Assembly (NCBI GenBank): GCA_017465465.1
Contig: JAFTWE010000036.1
Coordinates: 1 to 46,545, forward strand
Direction of reading: 5' to 3'
Length of the DNA stretch: 46,545 nucleotides
Origin: Clostridia bacterium
GTDB lineage: Bacteria; Bacillota; Clostridia; Oscillospirales; Acutalibacteraceae
Within the stretch, counting starts at the first letter, position 1. Each line of letters starts with the position of its first letter. Positions 33,225 through 41,535 of this stretch are shown piece after piece. Made by a program: the position numbers and the translations under genes. The notes beneath the pieces were generated by a model that saw nothing but the letters and a program-made list of their open reading frames with translations, ran no database searches and was not told where the DNA came from.

Positions 33225-33566
33225 TTAAATCTTCTTTTTTGATAAATTATCGTGCTTAACAAAAGAAGCAACAATGTCTGAAATAATCTCAAGGCTCTCT
33301 TCAGAGCATAGCTGAAGATTATCAGCGATATTGAGGGCTACATTGTTAGACCTGATATTACCTAACAAAATAAAATCAGGCGTAGTCTTAAGTGCAGTGC
33401 TTAACCTCACCAAAGCCTCAAGACTGGGAACAGAATGTCCGTTTTCGATATTTGAAAGATAGTTGTTAGAAAGCTCTGCCATTTCGGCAAGCTCATTTTG
33501 CTTAAGCTTTAACGCTTTTCTTCTTTCACGAATACGAGCACCAATTTCAATGTAATTGATTATCAC
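33225..33566 (-). CDS. XRE-family helix-turn-helix regulator
   Basis: About 113 residues from the GTG at 33566; another GTG at 33575 is possible. The N-terminal HTH_3 domain (IGARIRERRKALKLKQNELA, then LSNNYLSNIENGHSVPS) is clear. The C-terminal half is a short helical tail, with no ligand domain recognised. It is 82 bases upstream of cpsC on the same strand and probably controls the capsule operon and itself. A palindrome and promoter lie just upstream. The predicted transcription start is very near the 33575 codon, which is why the downstream GTG was preferred. Confidence 0.75.
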   Translation of the reverse strand: MIINYIEIGARIRERRKALKLKQNELAEMAELSNNYLSNIENGHSVPSLEALVRLSTALKTTPDFILLGNIRSNNVALNIADNLQLCSEESLEIISDIVASFVKHDNLSKKKI

Positions 33567-33582
33567 TAAAATCACCCATTAA

Positions 33583-33611
33583 ATTTTATCAATTTATTGG
33601 TTTTATGTTAA
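33583..33611 (-). promoter_or_regulatory. Promoter candidate for the XRE regulator and capsule operon
   Basis: On the minus strand TTAACA (33611-33606) and TAAAAT (33588-33583) are 17 bases apart. The transcription start would fall near 33576. The -35 box deviates from TTGACA by one base. The adjacent palindrome lies just upstream of the -35. Confidence 0.45.
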
Positions 33612-33615
33612 CAAA

Positions 33616-33641
33616 CCAAAAGTGTAAAATACACTTTTAGG
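33616..33641. promoter_or_regulatory. Palindromic operator candidate for the XRE regulator
   Basis: AAAAGTGTA (33618-33626) and TACACTTTT (33630-33638) are perfect inverted copies around AAA. Outer CC and GG bases extend the symmetry imperfectly. It abuts the -35 box of the regulator's promoter, a usual place for self-regulation by an XRE protein. Confidence 0.55.
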
Positions 33642-33723
33642 TTAAGTTTCCTGCAGTTAGTTTTTGCTAATTTACATAAAAGAAATATAGAACAAAAAAA
33701 GCAAAACGGCATAATTCCAAAAG

Positions 33724-33758
33724 AAAAAAATCGGCAGAATGCATACACATTCTGCCGA
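33724..33758 (-). terminator. Terminator of the GH-A-like hydrolase gene
   Basis: TCGGCAGAATG (33731-33741) pairs perfectly with 33748-33758 across a six-base loop. Leftward it is followed by seven T. It lies 15 bases after the hydrolase stop and isolates that gene from the capsule operon. Confidence 0.88.
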
Positions 33759-33773
33759 AAAAGCGTATCAAAT

Positions 33774-35441
33774 TTATGCTTGGGTTATTTCATAGAACAG
33801 TACACCGTTTGGTGCAAGGTCTGAGCTGAGAGTGATGGTTGAGTTATTTACCGTAACGGTTTCACTCTTTGGCTCAAGCTGAGCGCACTGCTCATATTTG
33901 TCACGAAGCTGGGTAAAATAAATATCTCTTGCCCACTGGTCATTAAGAGTGACATAGCTTTCAATCTGCGGGTCCTCAGGTGACCAATCGAAGCAATCAT
34001 TGCCGATGCCATAGGTCTTTCTGTCTTCTACCCATTCATCAAAGAAGTTGGCATCATCATCCACCACATAAGCTGTAACCTTAACATTTTTACCGTTAAA
34101 CTGCGGTGCATTTATTTCAAAGCTCAGGTCAACATCCTTTTTATAATTGACCTTATTTTTGAAGTTGTATGCCATAATACGAAGAGTTCCTGTGCTTTCA
34201 TCATAAGCAGAAACAGCTTCAACCTCACCGTTATAAATCAAGCCCTCATCCTGCTTTTCAACCAAAACACGCTTTGAGCCTGCAAAGTCAGAAATATAAT
34301 CTGCCACATGGTAGCTCACTGTGGGGTAACCGTCAAGAAGTCCGTTTGAAAGGTAACCCCAGGCTGAGAAATAATCACCGTTTGTGTCAAAAAGCTGCTT
34401 GTAAAGCCTTGCGTCATAAGCCGCCTGATATGTATAACCAACAGTTCTTGTATTAAGCTGGTCTGAAATTTCTCCGCTTGTGTTTCCGCAAAGTATTTTA
34501 CCCTCGTCGATACCGAAAATGAGGTCTTCAAGCCCTGCATCTTTTGCGGCAGACTGCAAGCATTTTATTGTTCCCGGCAAATCATAGCCGCTTGTGTATT
34601 CACCGGGGGTTGAGTCATAAAACGAGCCTGCAAGGAAGCAGATACGAGTACCTCTCTCCCCTGTTTTGTAGTTAACACCTTTACCGCAATGGAGAATGAA
34701 GCTTTCTTCATCCCACAAGCCCTCGGTAACAGTCATTGAATGAGCGCCTACAAAAACATCTTCACCGATAACCTCTTGCAAAGCAGCTACGGTGTAATCG
34801 TAAAGCTTACAGTAAGCAACTGCAGTTTCACCTGACATACCGCCGGGAGCCTTAAACCATTGCTCATTTTCATACTCAGTCATAACACCGAAGCGCCAGG
34901 TAAGAACCTCTTCTGCGCCGAATTCATCAACAAGAGCCTGAGCTATTGCGGCAATGTAATCATAGTAAACATTATAATCATCAGGTGGATAGATATTAGT
35001 ATCAAAGTCTGCACCCTTAACAGCGTTTGACGAATACTTAAGGGGAACGCTACCTAATTTGAGATGAGGCTTTGCGCCTAAGGTCAGGATACCCTTGCAG
35101 TTATCAATAAGACGGTCGAATTTGTAGTCATCAAGAACATCGAAGTTCATCGGGTCTTCAAACAAATCCCTTGTAGCATTACCGCCTGTGCACTGCATAA
35201 GCTGAACATACTCTACAAATTCAAAAATATTGTATTTTTCATTGGCTGTTGGGTTAATGAACTGAGTGCCCATTTCCCACACATTTACATTGCTCACAAC
35301 ATTGGGAAGCTCTTCGCCAACCTGCGAAGCATCAATTTTAAAGGAATAATTGTTAATAATATCTCCGCCTGTGAAAACGATGCCGGGAAAAGCTAAAATC
35401 AAAGACAGAAGATAGCAAAAAAAGTTAGTAATAACGCTCAT
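33774..35441 (-). CDS. Putative clan GH-A glycoside hydrolase, GH39-like
   Basis: 555 residues. The first 25 are hydrophobic (FFCYLLSLILAFPGIVF) and look like a signal peptide or anchor. The middle resembles a TIM-barrel hydrolase of clan GH-A, GH39 in style. WRFGVMTEYENEQW (182-195) would hold the acid/base Glu (E189), and IFGIDEGKIL (308-317) the nucleophile E313. The C-terminal part (about 400-555) is beta-rich, as in the GH39 beta-sandwich. The usual Asn before the acid/base Glu is Thr here, so the family call is tentative. It has its own terminator, and another terminator lies upstream of it, so it is monocistronic. Confidence 0.6.
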   Translation of the reverse strand: MSVITNFFCYLLSLILAFPGIVFTGGDIINNYSFKIDASQVGEELPNVVSNVNVWEMGTQFINPTANEKYNIFEFVEYVQLMQCTGGNATRDLFEDPMNFDVLDDYKFDRLIDNCKGILTLGAKPHLKLGSVPLKYSSNAVKGADFDTNIYPPDDYNVYYDYIAAIAQALVDEFGAEEVLTWRFGVMTEYENEQWFKAPGGMSGETAVAYCKLYDYTVAALQEVIGEDVFVGAHSMTVTEGLWDEESFILHCGKGVNYKTGERGTRICFLAGSFYDSTPGEYTSGYDLPGTIKCLQSAAKDAGLEDLIFGIDEGKILCGNTSGEISDQLNTRTVGYTYQAAYDARLYKQLFDTNGDYFSAWGYLSNGLLDGYPTVSYHVADYISDFAGSKRVLVEKQDEGLIYNGEVEAVSAYDESTGTLRIMAYNFKNKVNYKKDVDLSFEINAPQFNGKNVKVTAYVVDDDANFFDEWVEDRKTYGIGNDCFDWSPEDPQIESYVTLNDQWARDIYFTQLRDKYEQCAQLEPKSETVTVNNSTITLSSDLAPNGVLFYEITQA

Positions 35442-35452
35442 ATAATCACCTT

Positions 35453-35482
35453 TTTAAAAAGCTCCGCCCAAGGACGGAGCTT
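35453..35482 (-). terminator. Terminator between metallophosphoesterase and hydrolase genes
   Basis: AAGCTCCG (35459-35466) pairs with CGGAGCTT (35475-35482) across eight bases, with a T-rich tail leftward. It lies just before the hydrolase start at 35441. Confidence 0.78.
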
Positions 35483-35487
35483 AATTT

Positions 35488-37200
35488 TTAAAGAAGAACT
35501 TTAAGAAGAATATCCATTGCCTGAGTAAGGTAGAAAATAACCTTATTGATTATGCGCTCAATGTTATCGGAAACATTCTGAATATTACCTACAACGGTTG
35601 ATGTGCCGTAGCCTTCAATAACACCGTCGTTGTCGTGAACTCCGTCATCATCATAAGCGAATGAATAGAGAATCGGAGAAGCAAGAGCAACAAGTGCATA
35701 TTCTGCGGCCGAAACCTCACCGAAAACAGAAATAGCAAGCTTCATAATTTCTTCTGAGGCAGAGTCAATACCCATATCCTCAAGGAAGGATTCTGCAATA
35801 AGGAAGAGAGTTTTATCACCGATAACGGAGAACTCTGTACGAAGAAGAAGAGCAACGCTTCTGAGAAGAATTGTAACCTCAGTGCTGTAAAGGTCATAGT
35901 ACTCTCCGCCTGCGTAATGGAAGCTGACAAGGTCAGTTACCAAATCCCAAAGATTTTCATAATCACTGTCAGGAATTTCAAGGCCGAATTCTGCGGCTCT
36001 TTCCTGAATACCGCCCTCGCCGTAAATAGGCATTTCAAGAGAGTCGTTCAGCTCATTGACAACAGAAGCTACCAAATCATAATAGAAAGCATCTTCATCA
36101 AGACCCATTTTTTCAAGCTTAAGGTCTCTGCCGAGGCGGTACTGAATACCTGCTTTGAAGAACTGATATGCATAAACATCGTTCATACCCTCTTTCATAA
36201 GGGCAATCTGCTCAGGAGTGTAACCGTCAACGGTTGAGGTAAGAGCATCGATATCGATTGAATCGATTGTTTTGGATTCATAAGTAATTTCTTCCTCAGT
36301 CATTGTAAACATTCTGTACTGAAGAGGATACATAATAAGAGAAGTATTTGCAAAGTCATAAATCTTATTGCCGAGAGCGCTTGTGTAAACAGTTGCATCA
36401 CTGCAATGCTCATGACCTGAGAAAACAAGCTTGATTCCGCTGTCTGCAAACAATTCAGCGGTGCTGTAATGCCACTTGATAATAAAGTTACGGCTGATAA
36501 GACGCTGAATCGGAAGATGGTCAAGAAGATTGTGGTGCATCATAAGGATAGGATATTTTCCGTCTTCCTTAGCCTGCTTTGCCTGGTCGCAAACCCACAT
36601 AACTCTTTCGGTGTCCATACCGTCTTCTGTAGAAGCGGTTTTATGGCAGCTGTCAAGAGCGATAAGACGGTACTTATCATTTAAGTCAACAACATAGGAG
36701 TTTGTGTCATCGTCCACAGCAATGGCTTCTTCCCAGCCGAAGCGGTAATACATCTGCTTGAAATCATCAAGAGTGAAATCACCCTCGTTATTGGCGCAGT
36801 CATGGTTACCGTTGATAACATAAACGGGCTTGCCTGTTTCATCTTCAAACTTTGCAAGCTTTTCAGCAACATCAATATGCTGCTGAACAACTACACGGCC
36901 GTCATTTACAAGGTCACCGGGGATGAGAACAAACTCACAATCATCATCCTCAGCGCACTGACGGAGAAATTCATCAATAATAAAGCCTGCCTCATTCTGA
37001 AGCTCTGCACGGCGGTTAGCGTGCCAGAAAACATCTTCATAAGGAATATTTTCTTCAAGGGTTTCTTCAGGGCAAACATAGTGAAGGTCAGATGCAACCG
37101 CAAATTTGAGGTCAACATTCTGCTCCTCGGCGCTTGCGCCCACAGCAACCACGCCAAAAATCATGGCTACTGTTAAAAGTACAGCAATAATCTTTTTCAT
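35488..37200 (-). CDS. Secreted calcineurin-like metallophosphoesterase
   Basis: 570 residues with a signal peptide (KKIIAVLLTVAMIFGVVAVGAS, quoted in part as IIAVLLTVAMIFGVVAVG) cleaved near residue 24. The phosphoesterase motifs are all canonical: ASDLHY, IPGDLVNDG, INGNHDC, MMHHN and FSGHEHCSD, within about 30-270. The C-terminal 270 residues are helical and unassigned. The start at 37200 has AAGGAGC seven bases upstream; the 14 codons before it are ignored. No anchor is visible, so the enzyme is likely free or wall-associated. The substrate is unknown. It has a strong promoter in front of it and a terminator behind. Confidence 0.85.
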   Translation of the reverse strand: MKKIIAVLLTVAMIFGVVAVGASAEEQNVDLKFAVASDLHYVCPEETLEENIPYEDVFWHANRRAELQNEAGFIIDEFLRQCAEDDDCEFVLIPGDLVNDGRVVVQQHIDVAEKLAKFEDETGKPVYVINGNHDCANNEGDFTLDDFKQMYYRFGWEEAIAVDDDTNSYVVDLNDKYRLIALDSCHKTASTEDGMDTERVMWVCDQAKQAKEDGKYPILMMHHNLLDHLPIQRLISRNFIIKWHYSTAELFADSGIKLVFSGHEHCSDATVYTSALGNKIYDFANTSLIMYPLQYRMFTMTEEEITYESKTIDSIDIDALTSTVDGYTPEQIALMKEGMNDVYAYQFFKAGIQYRLGRDLKLEKMGLDEDAFYYDLVASVVNELNDSLEMPIYGEGGIQERAAEFGLEIPDSDYENLWDLVTDLVSFHYAGGEYYDLYSTEVTILLRSVALLLRTEFSVIGDKTLFLIAESFLEDMGIDSASEEIMKLAISVFGEVSAAEYALVALASPILYSFAYDDDGVHDNDGVIEGYGTSTVVGNIQNVSDNIERIINKVIFYLTQAMDILLKVLL

Positions 37201-37232
37201 AATTATGCTCCTTTTCATTATATTACCCGAAT

Positions 37233-37261
37233 ATTTTAACATCAGGGTAAAATTTTGTCAA
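37233..37261 (-). promoter_or_regulatory. Promoter of the secreted metallophosphoesterase
   Basis: On the minus strand TTGACA (37261-37256) and TAAAAT (37238-37233) are 17 bases apart, close to consensus. It lies just downstream of the stop of the preceding phosphoesterase gene, so the two are probably separate units. Confidence 0.75.
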
Positions 37262-37268
37262 CATTATA

Positions 37269-38441
37269 TTATTTGAGAAATTTGCTTGTAAAGTTCTGCT
37301 TGAGCTTGAAGCCGCCGTCAGGAATAATTTTCAAAATCGTTGTACCCTGCAGCCATTCACTTTCAGGAAGACCGAATTTATCACCCATGTGATAAATTTC
37401 ATAGCCTGTCATCTGAACATAAGCAAGGCAAACACCCTTATACATTGCGGCAAAGTCATTGATATGGTCGTGACCTGAGAAAAATGCCACTGCGCCCATT
37501 GCTCTTGCTCTTTCAAAAAGACCGCTGTTATATTTTGAGCAACCGACACTTTCGTGCATTCCGCCGTAAATCACATCACCCTTATCCGTGGGCTTACCTG
37601 TAGGAATAGGCTTTTCGTTTTCATCAAAGTCCATAATCTCCTTATACTCAGGAACAGGAATGTGCATAAAGAGCATTGAGCTGACATCTTCCTGCTTTTT
37701 CTGCAGAGCTTTGATATGGTTTTCATACCAGACAATCTGATTTTCCTTTATAAAGTCATAAGAGTGTGCATACTCCATAGGAAGATTATATTCTTCACAA
37801 TAGCGTGGGTAAATATCTCTGCCTGAATCAAAAAGGGCAAGCGACTGTGCAACCTTGTTATCTTTATTAAGAATATCAATAAAGAAGTTGCCGTAGCCGA
37901 ATAAATCTGACGGGCCGATTTTTGTAAGGCAATGCTCATATTTAGTGAGGTTTTTGAGCATAAAGTATTTGTGGAATTCCTTTTCTTCTCTTGCCTCGTG
38001 ATTGCCGAAAACAAATGCCCAGTAAATGCCGATATCTTCCATAAATCTTGCAAACTGAACGCTGTCAAGCTGCTGATAATCGGTAACAAGGAAGTCACCT
38101 GTAAAAATAACCAAATCGGGCTTTACATCGGCAATATGCTTATAAAGCATATCCATAGCCTTATATATAAGGGCATTATCTCTGTCAACGTGCATATCGG
38201 TTGCAAGGAGAACGGTAAATTCCTTGTCGCTTATTGTGCCGTCGGGGTTAAACTTTGCGATTGTAGTGCAGTCATCGGTCTTGCTTACAATTTTAACATC
38301 TGTTCCGATAAAGGGGTGAGGAACATTCTTTGAAAAAAGATGCTTCGGGTGCTTACCCCCTGTTATTTTATGAACGGCACCGCCCACACCGAGCACGGCG
38401 GAGTTAGCGGTTTCTCTTACAAATTCTTCAATAGGTCTCAT
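37269..38441 (-). CDS. Calcineurin-like metallophosphoesterase, cytoplasmic type
   Basis: 390 residues starting MRPIEEFVRETANS, with AAAGGAAG upstream of 38441. The frame stays open further upstream to 38687, but that part is repeat-derived and lacks a ribosome site. Motifs: ATDMHVD, FTGDFLVT, FGNHEARE, MHIPVPEY and FSGHDHINDF. The group resembles YkuE/DCR2-type phosphoesterases. A hydrophobic stretch near 12-25 is too weak for a clear signal peptide. It lies directly upstream of a secreted paralogue. Confidence 0.82.
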   Translation of the reverse strand: MRPIEEFVRETANSAVLGVGGAVHKITGGKHPKHLFSKNVPHPFIGTDVKIVSKTDDCTTIAKFNPDGTISDKEFTVLLATDMHVDRDNALIYKAMDMLYKHIADVKPDLVIFTGDFLVTDYQQLDSVQFARFMEDIGIYWAFVFGNHEAREEKEFHKYFMLKNLTKYEHCLTKIGPSDLFGYGNFFIDILNKDNKVAQSLALFDSGRDIYPRYCEEYNLPMEYAHSYDFIKENQIVWYENHIKALQKKQEDVSSMLFMHIPVPEYKEIMDFDENEKPIPTGKPTDKGDVIYGGMHESVGCSKYNSGLFERARAMGAVAFFSGHDHINDFAAMYKGVCLAYVQMTGYEIYHMGDKFGLPESEWLQGTTILKIIPDGGFKLKQNFTSKFLK

Positions 38442-38685
38442 ACAAAAACTTCCTTTCAGTGTATGAAGAGATGATACCATAACAAAGGGGTAAATGCAAT
38501 AAAAAATTCGAAATGGGCAATACAGAACTCGGAATTTTTCAGCAGACACAAATGCGGTCAATTCGTGAATTGACCCTACGGTAATTCTGTTGATTTTGCG
38601 TCTTCGGTGCGTCGAAAATCGCCGCACCTTACAGAGCGGGCGGTGCGCTTTGAAGCAGTCGGCGTCCTCGACAACCTGTTTTGCC
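38442..38685. repeat. Non-coding spacer with palindromes and a dispersed repeat
   Basis: There is no convincing gene. GGTCAATTC (38556-38564) and its exact inverse (38567-38575) form a hairpin. AAAATCGCCGCACC (38615-38628) is repeated at 9754-9767, in both cases preceded by a TTCGG word. It looks like a worn repetitive extragenic unit. Confidence 0.45.
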
Positions 38686-38713
38686 AAAAAAATACCGCCG
38701 AAAAACGGCGGTA
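38686..38713 (-). terminator. Terminator of the queA-tgt-yajC operon
   Basis: TACCGCCG (38693-38700) pairs with CGGCGGTA (38706-38713) across AAAAA, followed leftward by seven T. It starts seven bases after the yajC stop. Confidence 0.9.
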
Positions 38714-38720
38714 CGAAAAA

Positions 38721-39113
38721 TCAATATTTGTCTTCAAGGTCTTCTTTTTTCTTTTTGCCCTTGCCTTTTGCTTCAAGGCGGGCTTCTTTTTCTTTCTGCT
38801 GAGCAGCTTTAGCAGCTTCTCTTTCAGCGGCAAGCTTTTCGTTGGCTGTGTTATTCTGGCTGATTGACCAGCGGGCAAACTTAAGCTTGTTTTTGTCAGC
38901 GCCTGTTTCGATAATGATAGAATCTTCTTTAACAGTAACAACACGGCCGATGATACCGCCGATTGTTGTAACTTCGTCGCCTACCTGAATATTATCGCGC
39001 ATTGCCTGCTCTTCTTTTTGCTTTTTCTTCTGGGGTCTTATGGTAAGGAAATACATAATAACAACCATACCGATAAGATAAATCCAAATCATATTACTGT
39101 TTCCACCGAGCAT
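38721..39113 (-). CDS. yajC: Preprotein translocase accessory subunit YajC
   Basis: 130 residues: one membrane helix (about 8-25), the family signature TIRPQKKKQKE and the QVGDEVTTIGGIIGRVV segment. The C-terminal tail (about 90-130) is long, charged and Lys/Glu/Ala-rich, longer than in most YajC proteins (about 90-110). The ATG at 39113 has GGAGGT upstream. It follows tgt, the usual order in Bacillota and Proteobacteria. It should associate with SecDF-SecYEG in the membrane. Confidence 0.9.
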   Translation of the reverse strand: MLGGNSNMIWIYLIGMVVIMYFLTIRPQKKKQKEEQAMRDNIQVGDEVTTIGGIIGRVVTVKEDSIIIETGADKNKLKFARWSISQNNTANEKLAAEREAAKAAQQKEKEARLEAKGKGKKKKEDLEDKY

Positions 39114-39180
39114 TTTTATTACCTCCAAAAAAATATCTTTTTAAGTATAACCTAACAATTAACTTTTTGCAAGTGTTTTT

Positions 39181-40314
39181 TTATATTCTTGTATCAAGCA
39201 AGTCAACATACTTGTTTTTAAACTCGTCAAAAGTGCCGTTATCGAGGTTTTCTCTGATTTTTTCCATAAGAGTGTTATAAAACCAGAGGTTATGGGTAAC
39301 GCAAAGGCGCATTGCAAGCATTTCTTTTGCTTTGAAAAGGTGGCGGATATATGCCTTTGAGTGCTTCTGACAAGTGGGGCACTGACAGCCCTCTTCAATG
39401 GGCGTATCGTCTTTTTCATACTTTGCGTTGTTGATATTGATAATACCGTTCATTGTGAAAAGGTGGCCGTGGCGGGCGTTGCGGCTTGGCATAACACAGT
39501 CAAAAAGGTCAACTCCCCTGCTGACTGCTTCAAGGATATTACCGGGAGTGCCCACACCCATAAGGTAGCGGATTTTATCCTTAGGAGCATAAGGCTCAAC
39601 GGCAGAGATGATACGGTACATATCTTCCTTCGGCTCACCTACTGCAAGACCGCCGATTGCATAACCGTCAAGGTCAAGCTCTGCAATTCTCTGCATGTGC
39701 TCAATTCTCAAATCATCATAGACACAGCCCTGATTGATACCGAAAAGCATCTGCTTTTTGTTAAGGGTATCGTGAAGAGAATTAAGACGCTCCATTTCTT
39801 CCTTACAGCGTACAAGCCAACGGTAGGTGCGGTCACAGGAATCCTTTGAATATTTATGAGTTGCAGGGTTTGCCACACATTCATCAAATGCCATTGCTAT
39901 GGTTGAAGCAAGGTTTGACTGAATCTGCATACTTTCTTCAGGTCCCATAAAAATGCGTCTGCCGTCAACATGAGAAGAAAAGGTTACACCCTCTTCTTTG
40001 ATTTTACGAAGACCTGCAAGAGAAAAGACCTGAAATCCGCCGCTGTCGGTAAGAACAGGACCGTCCCAGCCTGTGAACTTGCGGATACCGCCAAGCTCTT
40101 TTATGAGCTTATCACCCGGTCTTACATGAAGATGATAGGTGTTGCAAAGCTGAACCTGGGCACGGATATTTTCAAGGTCATAGGCATCAAGACCGCCTTT
40201 GATTGCGCCGCAGGTGGCAACATTCTGAAATGCAGGTGTCTGAACAACACCGTGTGGTGTGGTAAATTCGCCTCTGCGGGCCTTACCTTCATATTTAATA
40301 ACTTTAAAGGACAT
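39181..40314 (-). CDS. tgt: tRNA-guanine transglycosylase (queuine tRNA-ribosyltransferase)
   Basis: 377 residues. It exchanges G34 for preQ1 in tRNAs for Asp, Asn, His and Tyr. Visible are D90 (LTDSGGFQVFS), the nucleophile D272 (DLFDCVMPSRNARHG), the substrate loop GGLAVGEPKE, and the zinc site C310, C312, C315 and H341. Length and residues match bacterial Tgt. The gene is 11 bases after queA. Confidence 0.96.
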   Translation of the reverse strand: MSFKVIKYEGKARRGEFTTPHGVVQTPAFQNVATCGAIKGGLDAYDLENIRAQVQLCNTYHLHVRPGDKLIKELGGIRKFTGWDGPVLTDSGGFQVFSLAGLRKIKEEGVTFSSHVDGRRIFMGPEESMQIQSNLASTIAMAFDECVANPATHKYSKDSCDRTYRWLVRCKEEMERLNSLHDTLNKKQMLFGINQGCVYDDLRIEHMQRIAELDLDGYAIGGLAVGEPKEDMYRIISAVEPYAPKDKIRYLMGVGTPGNILEAVSRGVDLFDCVMPSRNARHGHLFTMNGIININNAKYEKDDTPIEEGCQCPTCQKHSKAYIRHLFKAKEMLAMRLCVTHNLWFYNTLMEKIRENLDNGTFDEFKNKYVDLLDTRI

Positions 40315-40325
40315 AGTTTTTCTCC

Positions 40326-41354
40326 TTACGAAATAAGCATTGCGTCACCGAAAGAGAAGAAGCGGTAGCGTTCTTCAACAGCGGTTTTGTAGGCATTCAT
40401 TGTGTTTTCATAGCCGCAAAAAGCACTTACAAGCATAATAAGAGTGCTTTCGGGCAAGTGGAAATTAGTAAGCAGGCAGTCAATGCACTTAAATTCATAA
40501 CCGGGGTAAATAAAAATGCTTGTCCAGTCATCATATTCACAAACTTCGCCCTTAGCCTGACATACGGATTCAAGGGTGCGGCAACAGGTTGTACCCACGG
40601 CGATAACTCTGCCGCCGTTTTTCTTGGTTTCGTTTATTATATCGGCTGTTTCCTTAGGGATTGAATAATGCTCGGAGTGCATTTTATGCTCTTCGATTTT
40701 CTCTGCCTTTACAGGTCGGAAGGTGCCAAGACCTACATGAAGAGTTACATAGCCTATTTTAACACCCATATCTTTTATTTTTTGGAGCAGTGCAGGGGTA
40801 AAATGAAGACCTGCCGTGGGTGCGGCGGCTGAACCCAGCTCTTTGGAATAAACTGTCTGATAGCGTTCTTTATCCTCCAGCTTTTCAGTAATATAATGAG
40901 GAAGGGGCATTTCGCCGACCTTGTCAAGAGCTTCGTAAATATTGGCGGCATTATAGGTAAATTTTGCAATTCTGTTGCCGTTTGGTAAAACCTCAAGAAT
41001 TTCTGCCTGCATTATACCCTCGCCAAAGGTAAAGCGCGTGCCTTCCTTAGCTCTTTTGCCCGGGCCTGCAAGCACCTCCCATACATCGGTTTCAATGCAG
41101 TTGAGAAGCAAAAATTCAACATTTGCACCTGTTCCCTCTTTAACACCGTAAATTCTTGCAGGAAGAACTCGGGTGTTATTGAGAATAAGACAGTCGCCCT
41201 CTTTAAGATAATCGCAGATGTCATAAAAATACTTGTGCTCCACCTTTCCGTCAGCCTTGCCTAAGTGCATAAGGCGGGAGGAATCTCTTGGCTCCAACGG
41301 GTGCTGGGCAATAAGCTCTTGTGGTAAATCGTAGAAAAAATCGCTTGTTTTCAT
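40326..41354 (-). CDS. queA: S-adenosylmethionine:tRNA ribosyltransferase-isomerase
   Basis: 342 residues, full length. It makes epoxyqueuosine in tRNA from preQ1 and SAM. It opens with [21 protein letters not shown], and has [25 protein letters not shown] and TNFHLPEST, all QueA signatures. It heads the leftward queA-tgt-yajC operon. AAGAGG lies upstream of the ATG at 41354. No preQ1 riboswitch is recognised in the short leader, and the genes for making preQ1 are not in the window. Confidence 0.96.
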   Translation of the reverse strand: MKTSDFFYDLPQELIAQHPLEPRDSSRLMHLGKADGKVEHKYFYDICDYLKEGDCLILNNTRVLPARIYGVKEGTGANVEFLLLNCIETDVWEVLAGPGKRAKEGTRFTFGEGIMQAEILEVLPNGNRIAKFTYNAANIYEALDKVGEMPLPHYITEKLEDKERYQTVYSKELGSAAAPTAGLHFTPALLQKIKDMGVKIGYVTLHVGLGTFRPVKAEKIEEHKMHSEHYSIPKETADIINETKKNGGRVIAVGTTCCRTLESVCQAKGEVCEYDDWTSIFIYPGYEFKCIDCLLTNFHLPESTLIMLVSAFCGYENTMNAYKTAVEERYRFFSFGDAMLIS

Positions 41355-41426
41355 TAAAAATAACCTCTTGTATAAAAATAGACCTCAAAATTTGTAATAT
41401 TTGTGAGAATTAACAATTTAAAATCA

Positions 41427-41455
41427 TTGACTGAAAAAAAGAAAAATGTTAATAT
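41427..41455 (+). promoter_or_regulatory. Promoter of the asd-dapA operon
   Basis: TTGACT (41427-41432) and TAATAT (41450-41455) are spaced by 17 bases, with TG placed as an extended -10. It gives a leader of about 75 bases containing a GCTCG...CGAGC inverted pair at about 41470-41496. This leader is too short for a lysine riboswitch. Confidence 0.65.
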
Positions 41456-41535
41456 ATTTGTTAAATTCGGCTCGTATATTATATTGTATAGCGAGCAAAA
41501 AAACAATAGTTTTTTAACAGATTAGAGGTTTTGTT

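Noticed and set aside
38442..38687. N-terminal extension of the metallophosphoesterase
   Set aside because: The frame is open by chance through repeat-like DNA. The ATG at 38441 has a good ribosome site and aligns with the start of the conserved region.
38576..38944. 122-residue leftward frame overlapping yajC
   Set aside because: It is out of frame with yajC, crosses the yajC terminator and has a low-complexity Lys/Leu composition.
41355..41535. Lysine (L-box) or preQ1 riboswitch between queA and asd
   Set aside because: The leaders are too short, and no aptamer signature was recognised on either strand.
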